Source of the DNA: Clostridium sp. CAG:1013
Lineage (GTDB): Bacteria > Bacillota > Clostridia > Oscillospirales > Acutalibacteraceae
Direction of reading: 5' to 3'
DNA: 34,655 nt
Assembly: GCA_000432995.1 (NCBI GenBank)
Contig: HF972622.1
Location: 16,928-51,582, forward strand
Shown here: in pieces, positions 7,463-15,029 of the stretch
Layout of the letters: the number at the start of each line of letters is the position of its first letter
Numbering within the stretch: the first letter of the stretch is position 1
Notes under the pieces: generated by a model
Databases searched by the model: none
Told to the model about the DNA's origin: nothing
Seen by the model: only the letters and a program-made list of their open reading frames with translations
Made by a program: the position numbers and the translations under genes

Positions 7463-8158
7463 ATGTTTTTTAGCGTGATTCGCAGCCTGCTGAACGGTCA
7501 GCAGGTGGATGTCTGGGGCGTGCTCGCCCAAGTGATCTCCATCGTGTTCGTAATCCTGTGTATTCTGCCTCTTCATGAGTTTGCCCACGGATGGGTTGCC
7601 AATAAATTGGGCGATCCCACGGCGAAATTGGAAGGGAGGCTGACATTTAACCCCCTTGCCAGTGTGGATCCCATGGGCGCGCTGGCGTTGATCCTGTTTG
7701 GCTTTGGCTGGGCAAAACCCGTGCCGGTGGACAGTCGGTATTTTAAAAACCCCCGAAGGGATATGGCCATTACCGCGTTGGCGGGGCCGGTCTCCAACTT
7801 GATCGCGGCACTGGTGGGCGCATTTCTAGTGGCTCTGATGGAGGCTTTTGCCCCTTACAACTGGTTGACTAATTTTGTGTTCAATGTCCTATATTACTAT
7901 GTAGTGGTCAACATTTCGCTGGCTGTGTTCAACCTGATCCCCATGCCGCCTCTGGACGGTTCCCGGATCGTGGCGGCGTTCCTCAGCAATCGGGCTATTC
8001 AGACCTATTACCGTTATCAGAACGTGTTTGTGATGGTAATGTTTTTCCTGCTTCTTTCCGGTTCTCTTTCTGGACCTCTGGGGACAGCTCAGAGCTTTTT
8101 CGCCAGGATCATCTTTACCTTAGCGGAAGCCCCCTTTAAACTGTTTGGGGTTCTGTAA
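7463..8158 (+). CDS. Site-2 protease family membrane metalloprotease
   Basis: The 231-residue polytopic membrane protein has the M50 zinc motif HEFAH at residues 38-42 inside a membrane helix. The second metal motif, NLIPMPPLDGSR, lies near residue 158, and the conserved LTFNPLASVDPMGAL follows the first helix. This is the compact subgroup without PDZ domain often named YwhC/Rip-like; its substrates are unknown. It is led by its own promoter and a strong ribosome-binding site. ScpA follows after 3 bases, a frequent pairing in Clostridia. It is distinct from the SpoIVFB-like protease at 29530. Confidence 0.9.
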   Translation: MFFSVIRSLLNGQQVDVWGVLAQVISIVFVILCILPLHEFAHGWVANKLGDPTAKLEGRLTFNPLASVDPMGALALILFGFGWAKPVPVDSRYFKNPRRDMAITALAGPVSNLIAALVGAFLVALMEAFAPYNWLTNFVFNVLYYYVVVNISLAVFNLIPMPPLDGSRIVAAFLSNRAIQTYYRYQNVFVMVMFFLLLSGSLSGPLGTAQSFFARIIFTLAEAPFKLFGVL

Positions 8159-8161
8159 GGT

Positions 8162-8875
8162 ATGGAGAAACTGGAATATCATCTGGAGGTCTTTGATGGA
8201 CCTCTGGACCTGCTGTTGAACCTTATCACCAAAAACAAGCTGGACATTTATGATATCCCCATAGCGGAACTGTTAGACCAGTACATGGAGCAGATCGCTC
8301 TGATGCGGGAAGAGAATCTGGATGTTGCCAGCGAGTTTTTGGAAATGGCGGCACGATTAGTGCAGATCAAGGCAGCGTCTCTGCTGCCTCGCCATGAAGA
8401 GGAAGAAGATCCTCGGGCGGAGCTTACTGGTCAGCTGCTGGAATACGAGCAATGTAAAAAAGCTGCCATCAAGTTAGCACGGCAATGTACGTTTGACCTG
8501 CTGACTCGGCCAGCAGAGCCTTTGCCAGTGGATACTACTTACAAGCGTATCCACGACCCAAGGGAGATCGCTCAGGCGCTGGTGTCCGCTTGGGGGAAGG
8601 GTAGAAGTCTGCTGCCACCTAGGCCGGAGAATTTCTCCGCTTTGGTGTCTCGGAAGATCGTCTCAGTGGCATCCCAAGCTATTGGAATCCTGCGGCGTCT
8701 TTGGAAGAAGAAATCCATCTCCTACCGAGCACTCTTTGCTGGGATGAGCGACCGCTCTCAACGAGTGGCGGCTTTTTTGGCAGTGTTGGAACTAGTGAAG
8801 AACCGCCGTCTCCGAGTAGAGGGAGATGGAGAAGATAGTGAAGTGAGATTGTTGGACTGGGGGGAGAAACACTGA
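8162..8875 (+). CDS. scpA: Segregation and condensation protein A (kleisin)
   Basis: The 237-residue kleisin has the family N-terminus (EVFDGPLDLLLNLI near residues 8-21, then KNKLDIYDIPIAELLDQY), an acidic middle (HEEEEDPRAEL) and a C-terminal winged helix. ScpA bridges the SMC heads and binds ScpB to form the bacterial condensin that organises and segregates the chromosome. The ATG follows 3 bases after the protease stop, and scpB follows with a gap of about 14 bases, as in most Firmicutes. Confidence 0.96.
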   Translation: MEKLEYHLEVFDGPLDLLLNLITKNKLDIYDIPIAELLDQYMEQIALMREENLDVASEFLEMAARLVQIKAASLLPRHEEEEDPRAELTGQLLEYEQCKKAAIKLARQCTFDLLTRPAEPLPVDTTYKRIHDPREIAQALVSAWGKGRSLLPPRPENFSALVSRKIVSVASQAIGILRRLWKKKSISYRALFAGMSDRSQRVAAFLAVLELVKNRRLRVEGDGEDSEVRLLDWGEKH

Positions 8876-8889
8876 AGCAAGAGGAATTG

Positions 8890-9426
8890 ATGGGCAAAAC
8901 GGAAGCGATCTTATTTGCCGGCGGAGAGCCTGTTTCCCTGGAACGAGTGGCTCAGGTGCTTGGAGTTCGCACTTCTGTGATCGAGCAGATGGTGTCCACC
9001 CTTCAGGAAAAGCACAATACTCCCAACAGTGGTGTGCATTTGCTTCGGCTGGGAGGGTGCGCCCAATTCTGCACCAATCCGGCCTTTGTGGAGCCGGTAC
9101 GGGAAGTACTGGATCTGAAACGGAATACACCCTTGTCCCAAGCTGCTATGGAAGTGTTGGCAGTAGTTGCCTATAACCAGCCGGTGACCAAAGCTTTTGT
9201 GGAGCAGGTGCGAGGCGTGGATTGCTCGGGCGTTATCAGCAGTTTGATGCAGAAAGACTTGCTGGAGGAACGGGGCCGTTTGGAACTCCCCGGCAGGCCC
9301 CTGCTTTACGGCACTACCGATACTTTCCTGCGCTGTTTTCAGCTGTCCTCCATTGAGGAACTGCCTCCGCCGCCTCAGCGGGAGGAGGACGAGCCCTCGG
9401 GACAAGAGGGCCAGCTCACCTTTTAG
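8890..9426 (+). CDS. scpB: Segregation and condensation protein B
   Basis: The product has 178 residues. Two winged-helix domains carry the family patterns KTEAILFAGGEPVSLERVA at the N-terminus and LSQAAMEVLAVVAYNQPVT near residue 79. ScpB dimers bind ScpA and regulate the SMC ATPase. I chose the ATG at 8890, about five bases after AGAGG; a TTG directly before it (8887) or a CTG overlapping the scpA stop are alternatives. The tail is proline/glutamate-rich. Confidence 0.95.
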   Translation: MGKTEAILFAGGEPVSLERVAQVLGVRTSVIEQMVSTLQEKHNTPNSGVHLLRLGGCAQFCTNPAFVEPVREVLDLKRNTPLSQAAMEVLAVVAYNQPVTKAFVEQVRGVDCSGVISSLMQKDLLEERGRLELPGRPLLYGTTDTFLRCFQLSSIEELPPPPQREEDEPSGQEGQLTF

Positions 9427-9441
9427 AAAGGCGGTGAGGCC

Positions 9442-10116
9442 ATGATTCCACTGTTGGTGACAGGTGTGATCCTATTACTTCTGGTGACACTATTGTTGGC
9501 GCCGGTCAGGCTGGAAGTGCGGTTTCGAGAGAGCTTTTCCGTCACGGTGAAATACTTATTTTTCTCCTTTCCCTTAACAGGGGAAAAGGCTCAAGAACCA
9601 CCGCCTCAGGAAACCCCGAGTGCAGAGAAGCCTGAAGGGCCCTCTTCTGAAAATGGGCTTGGTCAGAAGCTGAAGGCTTTGCTCCACCAGGAAGGTCTCA
9701 GAGGATTTTTGCAGTCCCTGCAGGAGCTGGTTCATGATGTGAAAAGCGCTTCTCAGAATCTGCTGAAGCATGTAAAGCTAAAACGCTTTGACCTATACGT
9801 GTGTTTAGGAGGCAAGGAGGACGCCGCCCAAGCTGCCATTTTGTACGGCCAAGTCTGCGGAGTGGTTTACACTGCTTGCGGGACCTTGTTTGGGTTGTTT
9901 CCTTGCCGCAAAAAAACAGTGACGGTGGACTTGGACTATAACGCAGAGGACCATCGGGTGGATTTTTTTGGTGCTGCGTCTATTGGAATGTTGTTTTTAT
10001 TGAAAGAAGGGCTTATACTACTTTACAGAGCACTTCCCTTTTTCAGAAAGCTCCAAGCTGCTGAAAAACAGAAAGAAAGGATTTCGCGGACGCGAAAACA
10101 GGGTGAATCGAAATGA
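9442..10116 (+). CDS. DUF2953 domain-containing membrane protein
   Basis: The 224-residue protein has an N-terminal membrane helix (about 3-20), then the family beta-hairpin with LAPVRLEVRF and a Pro/Glu-rich linker. The conserved DUF2953 core follows (LKRFDLYVCLGGKEDAAQAAILYGQ near residue 110), with a second hydrophobic segment near 180-195 and a basic tail. DUF2953 genes usually precede ytfJ/gerW in spore formers, as here (4-base overlap). A role in sporulation is therefore likely, but the function is unknown. Confidence 0.8.
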   Translation: MIPLLVTGVILLLLVTLLLAPVRLEVRFRESFSVTVKYLFFSFPLTGEKAQEPPPQETPSAEKPEGPSSENGLGQKLKALLHQEGLRGFLQSLQELVHDVKSASQNLLKHVKLKRFDLYVCLGGKEDAAQAAILYGQVCGVVYTACGTLFGLFPCRKKTVTVDLDYNAEDHRVDFFGAASIGMLFLLKEGLILLYRALPFFRKLQAAEKQKERISRTRKQGESK

Positions 10117-10547
10117 GCGACAATCAAGTGAACAATTTGCTGGGCGTGACCATGGACAAGATCAAGCAGATGGTGGACGTGAACACTGTCATCGGCAGCC
10201 CGGTTACCACTCCGGACGGCACCACTGTGATCCCCGTTTCCCGGGTCAGCTACGGATTCGCGTCCGGCGGTTCCGACCTGCCCTCTAAGACTCAGCCTTC
10301 TTCTGGGCTTTTCGCTGGAGGCAGCGGCGCCGGGATTACCATCAGCCCCATCGCGTTCCTCACCATCCACGAGGGACATGTGCGTGTGCTCCAGATCGAG
10401 CCCTACCTCAGCTCTGTGGATCGGGCTTTGGAAAAGGTGCCGGATGTGGTGGACAAGATCACCTCTTTGTTCCAAAAGGAGGAGACTCCTGCAAAGGAAG
10501 AGACCCTGGAGAATGCCCCTGTGAAGCCCACAGAGGATACTCTTTAA
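10113..10547 (+). CDS. ytfJ: GerW/YtfJ family sporulation protein
   Basis: The 144-residue product is a close match to the YtfJ/GerW pattern: an N-terminal helix (NNLLGVTMDKIKQMVDVNTVIG), then TTPDGTTVIPVSRVSYGFASGG, and a glycine-rich AGGSGAGI near residues 70-77. In B. subtilis GerW is made in the forespore and is needed for normal germination through the AGFK receptor. The start codon overlaps the DUF2953 stop (ATGA). The C-terminal 25 residues are Lys/Glu-rich and probably disordered. Confidence 0.92.
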   Translation: MSDNQVNNLLGVTMDKIKQMVDVNTVIGSPVTTPDGTTVIPVSRVSYGFASGGSDLPSKTQPSSGLFAGGSGAGITISPIAFLTIHEGHVRVLQIEPYLSSVDRALEKVPDVVDKITSLFQKEETPAKEETLENAPVKPTEDTL

Positions 10548-10561
10548 CGCATAGCGTTTCG

Positions 10562-10590
10562 CCCGCCCGCATAGGTTTTTGCGAGGCGGG
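10562..10590 (+). promoter_or_regulatory. GC-rich hairpin covering the ribosome-binding site of the carboxypeptidase gene
   Basis: CCCGCCCGC (10562-10570) pairs with GCGAGGCGGG (10581-10590), giving nine pairs, one bulged A and a ten-base loop. The right arm contains the only plausible Shine-Dalgarno sequence (GAGGCGGG), six bases before the GTG at 10597. It lacks a T tract after the stem, so it is not a typical terminator. Confidence 0.45.
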
Positions 10591-10596
10591 TGATTT

Positions 10597-11754
10597 GTGT
10601 TGAAACGACTTTTTAAGCGATGGATTGCGCTGTGCCTAGGCGCAGTGCTTTTTGGGGCAAGCGCGTCTCCGATCCAGGCGGCTACCCCTCCGGTGGAAGT
10701 GTCCGCTCAGAGCGCCATTTTGATGACGGCAGACACAGGGATGGTGCTTTTTGAAAAGGACAGCCGGGAGCGGCTCCCTATGGCAAGCACTACGAAGATT
10801 ATGACAGCCCTGCTCACCTTAGAGGAAGCGGAACGTTTGGAAGATCCGGTGGTGGAGATCACCGAGGAAATGGTAGCTGTGGAAGGCTCTTCCATGGGAC
10901 TCATGGCGGGAGATAAGATCTCTCTGTCAGGTCTCGCGGCGGGCATGCTGCTGGCTTCTGGAAATGACGCTGCCAACGCTGCGGCCATTTATTCGGCGGG
11001 CTCTTTAGAGGAGTTCGTGGAGAAAATGAACCAGCGTGCAGTGGAGCTTGGCATGAAAAACACCCATTTCGTCACGCCCTCAGGGCTGGACGGGGAAAGC
11101 TCCGATGGGCTAGGCCATTATTCCACTGCTTATGATATGGCGCTTCTAGCTCGGGAGGCCTTGAAAAACGAAGCGTTCCGAGAGCTTTGTTCCAGCAGTA
11201 GTTACAGGGTGGAATTTGCGGATCCTGTAAAGGGAGTGACCTACACAAATCACAATAAACTGCTGACCCAGTACGAGGGGTGTATCGGTGTGAAAACTGG
11301 CTACACCAAACAGGCAGGACGGTGCCTGGTTTCCGCAGCGGAGCGTGACGGGACAGTTCTGATCGCAGTGACCCTCAACGCTCCTGACGATTGGAACGAT
11401 CACACTCTCCTGCTGGACTACGGATTTTCCCAGATGGAAAGCTATTCCTTGATGGGTGGAGATGTGCAGGGCCGAGTTCCAGTGGTGGGCTCCCAACAGC
11501 AGACTGTTAGCTTTTATGGGCAAAACGGTGGCACGGTGTCCATTCCAGCAGGAGCTGAAGGAGAGGTTTCCAGGCAAGTGTATCTGGCTCCCTTTCTCTA
11601 CGCTCCGATAAAAATTGGGGATACAGTAGGTGAGATCCGCTGGTATTTAAATGGGACCCTGCTGGGCAGTGCTCCTGTATTAGCAGGAGAAAGCGCCAGT
11701 GTTCAAGAAGAAAAGGAAGGATTCTGGGCCGGGTTGCTCGGCACGGGATCTTAA
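10597..11754 (+). CDS. D-alanyl-D-alanine carboxypeptidase (PBP5/DacB-DacF type)
   Basis: The 385-residue protein has a signal peptide (residues 1-28, cleavage near SPIQA-A). The penicillin-binding transpeptidase motifs are all present: STTK at 64-67 with nucleophile Ser64, SGN at 121-123 and KTG at 233-235. A C-terminal beta domain (about 285-365) follows. It trims the terminal D-Ala of peptidoglycan stem peptides. Its place between gerW and an rluB-type gene matches dacB of B. subtilis, which tunes cortex cross-linking, but spmA and spmB, which follow dacB there, are missing. The start is GTG; the TTG three bases later is an alternative. The C-terminus lacks an obvious amphipathic anchor. 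Confidence 0.93.
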   Translation: MLKRLFKRWIALCLGAVLFGASASPIQAATPPVEVSAQSAILMTADTGMVLFEKDSRERLPMASTTKIMTALLTLEEAERLEDPVVEITEEMVAVEGSSMGLMAGDKISLSGLAAGMLLASGNDAANAAAIYSAGSLEEFVEKMNQRAVELGMKNTHFVTPSGLDGESSDGLGHYSTAYDMALLAREALKNEAFRELCSSSSYRVEFADPVKGVTYTNHNKLLTQYEGCIGVKTGYTKQAGRCLVSAAERDGTVLIAVTLNAPDDWNDHTLLLDYGFSQMESYSLMGGDVQGRVPVVGSQQQTVSFYGQNGGTVSIPAGAEGEVSRQVYLAPFLYAPIKIGDTVGEIRWYLNGTLLGSAPVLAGESASVQEEKEGFWAGLLGTGS

Positions 11755-11772
11755 AATAAAGGAGTGAGTGTT

Positions 11773-12576
11773 TTGCCTGAAAAGAGCAGGCTTCAAAAGA
11801 TTTTGGCAGCCAGCGGCGTATCCTCCCGACGAAAGGCGGAAGAGATGATCACCGCCGGTCGGGTGACGGTCAACGGAAAAGTTGCCCACCTGGGGGACAG
11901 TGCTGTTCCGGGAAAGGATAAGATTGCCTTGGACGGTCAGCCCATTGAGAGTTCCAAAGAGAAGCTCTATTTTGTTTTGCATAAACCCCGGGGATTTGTC
12001 ACCACCCTCCACGATGAGCGGGGTCGGAAATGCGTGGCTCAGCTGATGGAAGACGTGGGAGAACGAGTCTATCCTGTGGGGCGTTTGGATAAGGATTCCG
12101 AAGGCCTTCTCCTGCTGACCAACGACGGAGAATTTGCCAATCAAATTGCTCATCCTAAGAAGCACATCGCCAAGACCTACCGTGTGACCGTGCGTCCTGC
12201 AGTTACCGACGACCAGCTGAATCAGATCGCTACCGGCATCGTCATTGAGGGCAGGCGCACCGCTCCGGCCAAGGTGCGGGTGCTCCAGCAGGAACTGGGG
12301 CGGGTGGTTTTGGAAATCATCCTATATGAGGGACGCAACCGGGAAATCCGCAAAATGTGTGAGGCTTTGGGCCTGGAAGTGGCCCGCCTGAAGCGCGTGG
12401 CCGTAGGTCCGGTGCGATTGGGCATGCTGCCCCAGGGTAAATATAGGGAACTGACCAAAGAAGAATTGCGGGCCTTGTCCGCGGAGATCAAGAAAGGGGA
12501 AAACAGCCGTGATCCAAGTGAAGGCAATGGAAGACCGGGAAGAGGAACAAAAACTGCTGGACACCGCCGGCGCTGA
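11773..12576 (+). CDS. rluB: Pseudouridine synthase, RluB/RsuA family
   Basis: The protein has about 267 residues. An N-terminal S4 RNA-binding domain (LQKILAASGVSSRRKAEEMI) is followed by the RsuA/RluB catalytic domain with VGRLDKDSEGLLLLTNDG near residue 100 (catalytic Asp in RLDKD) and YEGRNREIRKMC near 190. The likely reaction is isomerisation of a uridine in 23S rRNA. I prefer TTG at 11773 (8 bases after AAAGGAG) over GTG at 11764, which overlaps that ribosome-binding site. The last 23 codons overlap the next gene by 68 bases and read like a shadow tail (Arg/Gly-rich). Confidence 0.9.
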   Translation: MPEKSRLQKILAASGVSSRRKAEEMITAGRVTVNGKVAHLGDSAVPGKDKIALDGQPIESSKEKLYFVLHKPRGFVTTLHDERGRKCVAQLMEDVGERVYPVGRLDKDSEGLLLLTNDGEFANQIAHPKKHIAKTYRVTVRPAVTDDQLNQIATGIVIEGRRTAPAKVRVLQQELGRVVLEIILYEGRNREIRKMCEALGLEVARLKRVAVGPVRLGMLPQGKYRELTKEELRALSAEIKKGENSRDPSEGNGRPGRGTKTAGHRRR

Positions 12577-12898
12577 GGGCAGAGTCTTGTTGATGAAGGA
12601 CGGCGGGGAGCCGGTTGGTTCTGTGATCGTGGATCTCAAAGAGGGCGTTCTCCATCTGGTGCGCTTCTCCGTAAAGGACTATGACTTTTCAGAGAAACCT
12701 CAGGGGGAAGAGATGTTTATCCTGGATACTCTGATGCGTTCTGCCGCTTCTTACGGCGAGGATCACGGGGCTCAGGAGATTGTCACCGATTTCCCGGATT
12801 TCTTCGATTTCTTCCGGGGACGGGGCTTTGACGTGGATGAAAATCACGCGTTCACGCCTATGAGCACCATCGTACATTATGAGCTGGGCGGGATGTGA
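12509..12898 (+). CDS. Small GNAT-like protein of unknown function
   Basis: The 129-residue acidic protein starts at a GTG about 9 bases after AAGGGG and overlaps rluB by 68 bases. The predicted order is strand-turn-strand (MKDGGEPVGSVIVDL, VLHLVRFSV), a helix (FILDTLMRSAASYGEDHGAQEIV), a short strand, then a second helix and a closing FFRGRGFDV. This resembles a minimal acetyltransferase (GNAT) core, with GFDV as the usual C-terminal turn. I cannot see a clear acetyl-CoA loop (RxxGxG/A), so activity is uncertain. It closes the operon before the yicC promoter. Confidence 0.6.
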   Translation: MIQVKAMEDREEEQKLLDTAGAEGRVLLMKDGGEPVGSVIVDLKEGVLHLVRFSVKDYDFSEKPQGEEMFILDTLMRSAASYGEDHGAQEIVTDFPDFFDFFRGRGFDVDENHAFTPMSTIVHYELGGM

Positions 12899-12917
12899 GA
12901 AGATCCGCCAAAGTCGG

Positions 12918-12937
12918 ACAGATTCTTAAGAATCTGT
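12918..12937. promoter_or_regulatory. Perfect 20-bp palindrome upstream of yicC
   Basis: ACAGATTCTTAAGAATCTGT is its own reverse complement. It lies about 20-40 bases upstream of the likely -35 of the yicC operon and has no T tract. An operator for a dimeric regulator is plausible. It is followed by two near-identical copies of GTGAAATC (12936-12953). Confidence 0.5.
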
Positions 12938-12955
12938 GAAATCCAGTGAAATCAG

Positions 12956-12989
12956 TTGCATTGACTGGTGTGGAATGGTAAAATAATTT
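12956..12989 (+). promoter_or_regulatory. yicC-remA-gmk-rpoZ operon promoter
   Basis: Two overlapping readings both give 17-base spacing: TTGCAT (12956-12961) with TAAAAT (12979-12984), and TTGACT (12961-12966) with TAATTT (12984-12989). Either would begin transcription within about 50 bases of the yicC start. Confidence 0.6.
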
Positions 12990-13041
12990 GATAGTGGATC
13001 GTTGCCGATCCGATGGCTCTTAAAGAACAGGAGGATGAAAA

Positions 13042-13920
13042 ATGCTCCGAAGCATGACCGGCTATGGCCGGGGCGAGGCCACCATTGGCGGCCGCCGCAT
13101 CATATTTGAGATAAAATCGGTCAATCACAAATTTTTCGAGTTTAATTCCCGGATCACCCGGGGCTACCTGTTTTTGGAGGACAAGCTGAAGGCCTATGTC
13201 CAGGAGAAGATCTCCCGAGGCAAGGTGGATGTGTTCCTCCAGATCGAGACTCTTGAAGAGACCGACGTCCAGGTGCTGGTGAATCACTCTCTGGCGTCCG
13301 CTTATGTGCAGGCGCTGCGGGAACTGAAAGAGCGGTATCAGCTTGCTGACGATGTGTCTTTGGCGCTGCTCTCCAAGTACTCTGACGTGTTTTCCGTCCA
13401 CAAGGCTCCCGAAAACGAGGAGGCCGTGTGGGAGGCTGTTCGCCAGGTGGCGGATATCGCTATTGAGTCCTTCCTGAAAATGCGGGAGGCGGAAGGCGAA
13501 CGGCTGAAGGCCGACATTTTGGAGAAAGCCAGGGATATTATCTCTTTGGTGGATCAGGTGGAACAGGTGACACCGGAGACTGTGGAGAATTACCGGGAGC
13601 GTCTGCGGGCCAAGATCGAGGAACTGCTGGGCGACAACCATATGGATGAACAGCGAGTGCTTACAGAGGTGGCCATTTTCGCTGATAAGGTGGCGGTGGA
13701 CGAGGAGACTGTTCGTCTGCGCAGCCACTTCCAGCAGCTGCAAAAGCTGGTGGATTCTCAGGGGCCTGTGGGCAGGAAGATCGACTTCCTGGTGCAGGAG
13801 ATGAACCGTGAAGCGAATACCATCGGTTCCAAATCCGTCAATTCCAAGATCGCTTACCTGGTGGTGGACATCAAGGCTCTCATTGAAAAGATCCGGGAGC
13901 AGGTCCAGAACGTGGAGTGA
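13042..13920 (+). CDS. yicC: YicC/YloC family endoribonuclease
   Basis: The 292-residue protein starts with the family signature MLRSMTGYGRGE and continues with FEIKSVNHKFFEFNSR near residue 23. The C-terminal part has the conserved EGERLKADIL, KIDFLVQEMNREANTIGSK and a final EKIREQVQNVE. YicC proteins are endoribonucleases; in Escherichia coli YicC promotes decay of the small RNA RyhB. It heads the yicC-remA-gmk-rpoZ-priA order shared with B. subtilis (yloC-ylzA-gmk-rpoZ). The ribosome-binding site AGGAGG is well placed. Confidence 0.94.
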   Translation: MLRSMTGYGRGEATIGGRRIIFEIKSVNHKFFEFNSRITRGYLFLEDKLKAYVQEKISRGKVDVFLQIETLEETDVQVLVNHSLASAYVQALRELKERYQLADDVSLALLSKYSDVFSVHKAPENEEAVWEAVRQVADIAIESFLKMREAEGERLKADILEKARDIISLVDQVEQVTPETVENYRERLRAKIEELLGDNHMDEQRVLTEVAIFADKVAVDEETVRLRSHFQQLQKLVDSQGPVGRKIDFLVQEMNREANTIGSKSVNSKIAYLVVDIKALIEKIREQVQNVE

Positions 13921-13941
13921 TCCCGGAAAGGAGCGTGTTTC

Positions 13942-14214
13942 GTGAAACTGGTGAATATAGGCTTTGGCAACCTAGTTTCCGCGGATAAGGTGGTAGCGGT
14001 AGTGAGTCCGGAATCCGCTCCCATCAAGCGGATGGTTCAGGAGGCCAAGGAGCGGGGCGTTCTCATTGACGCCACTTTCGGCCGCAGGACAAAGGCGGTC
14101 ATCATCATGGACAGCGACAACGTGGTGCTTTCGGCGATTCTGCCGGAAACCGTTGCCGGACGCTTCAACGGGAAAGAGGAGCCTGTCCTTGAAGAGGAGG
14201 AAAAACATGGATAA
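13942..14214 (+). CDS. remA: RemA (DUF370) DNA-binding regulator
   Basis: The 90-residue product matches RemA of B. subtilis: MKLVNIGFGNLVSADKVVAVVSPESAPIKR and GVLIDATFGRRTKAVIIMDSD are diagnostic. In B. subtilis RemA forms ring-shaped oligomers that wrap promoter DNA and activate biofilm matrix and osmoprotection genes. The start is GTG behind AAAGGAG. The C-terminal 15 residues are Glu-rich and run into gmk with an 8-base overlap. It is widely conserved at this place, also in species without the known matrix genes, so its target here is unknown. Confidence 0.93.
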   Translation: MKLVNIGFGNLVSADKVVAVVSPESAPIKRMVQEAKERGVLIDATFGRRTKAVIIMDSDNVVLSAILPETVAGRFNGKEEPVLEEEEKHG

Positions 14215-14824
14215 GGGGTTATTGCTGGTGATCTCGGCGCCTTCTGGGGGCGGCAAGGGAACCATTTTGAAAGAGCTTTTCGCCCAGAACGACAATCTGC
14301 GGCTTTCTGTGTCTGCCACCACTCGTGGTCCCAGGCCGGGTGAGGAACACGGTAAGCACTATTATTTTCTAAGCCGTGAGGAGTTTGAAACGCTCATCCG
14401 GGAAGGAAAAATGCTGGAGCACGCACAGTATGTGGGCAACTACTACGGCACACCCCGGGAGCCAGTGGAGAACTGGATGGACCAGGGCAATGACGTGGTT
14501 TTGGAGATCGAGGTGAACGGCGGTGCTCAGGTGAAAAAGTTGATGCCGGAGTGCGTGTCCATCTTCATTCTCCCGCCTTCCATGAAGGTGCTGGAAAAGC
14601 GTCTGCGGGGCCGGGGCACCGAGGACGAGGAGACCATCCAGAAACGGCTGGCCACCGCCCGGGAGGAAATCCCCCACGCCAAGGAATATGATTACATCGT
14701 ATACAACGATCGTCTGGAGGACGCGGTCAGTGACCTTCAGGCTATTATCAAAGCGGAGAAACTGAAGTTCTCCCGGAATGTCAATTCAATCGAAAGGGTG
14801 CTGGAAAATGCTGAAACCGTCTGA
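14207..14824 (+). CDS. gmk: Guanylate kinase
   Basis: The 205-residue enzyme has a P-loop (PSGGGKGT, residues 12-19). The GMP-binding region includes SVSATTRGPRPGEEHGKHYYF near residue 35, and YYGTPREPVE is near 78. The lid arginines are in the RLRGRGTEDEETIQKRL segment. It phosphorylates GMP to GDP with ATP. The P-loop has GGGKGT where most enzymes have GVGKGT. The ATG at 14207 follows GAGGAGG and overlaps remA by 8 bases. Confidence 0.97.
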   Translation: MDKGLLLVISAPSGGGKGTILKELFAQNDNLRLSVSATTRGPRPGEEHGKHYYFLSREEFETLIREGKMLEHAQYVGNYYGTPREPVENWMDQGNDVVLEIEVNGGAQVKKLMPECVSIFILPPSMKVLEKRLRGRGTEDEETIQKRLATAREEIPHAKEYDYIVYNDRLEDAVSDLQAIIKAEKLKFSRNVNSIERVLENAETV

Positions 14825-15029
14825 AAACATCATCACTGTCCCTCACAAGAGTACCTATTCCCTGGTGATTGCCGTTGCTAAGCGTGCCCGGCAGATCGCC
14901 CAGAAGGCAGAGGATGAGGGAACCATCCTGGTAGATAAGCCTGTGGATATGGCTGTGCAGGATTTTGTCCAGGGAAAATATATCATCATTGAGCCCGATA
15001 CGGAGCCTGTCCCGGCAGAGAATGAATGA
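14808..15029 (+). CDS. rpoZ: DNA-directed RNA polymerase subunit omega
   Basis: The 73-residue product is a typical omega subunit: YSLVIAVAKRARQIAQKAE (residues 14-32) is the conserved helix that holds the beta-prime C-terminus, and KPVDMAVQDFVQGKYII follows. It stabilises RNA polymerase assembly. The ATG lies inside the end of gmk (17-base overlap), and the gene overlaps priA by 8 bases. In B. subtilis coaBC sits between rpoZ and priA; it is absent here. Confidence 0.94.
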   Translation: MLKPSENIITVPHKSTYSLVIAVAKRARQIAQKAEDEGTILVDKPVDMAVQDFVQGKYIIIEPDTEPVPAENE

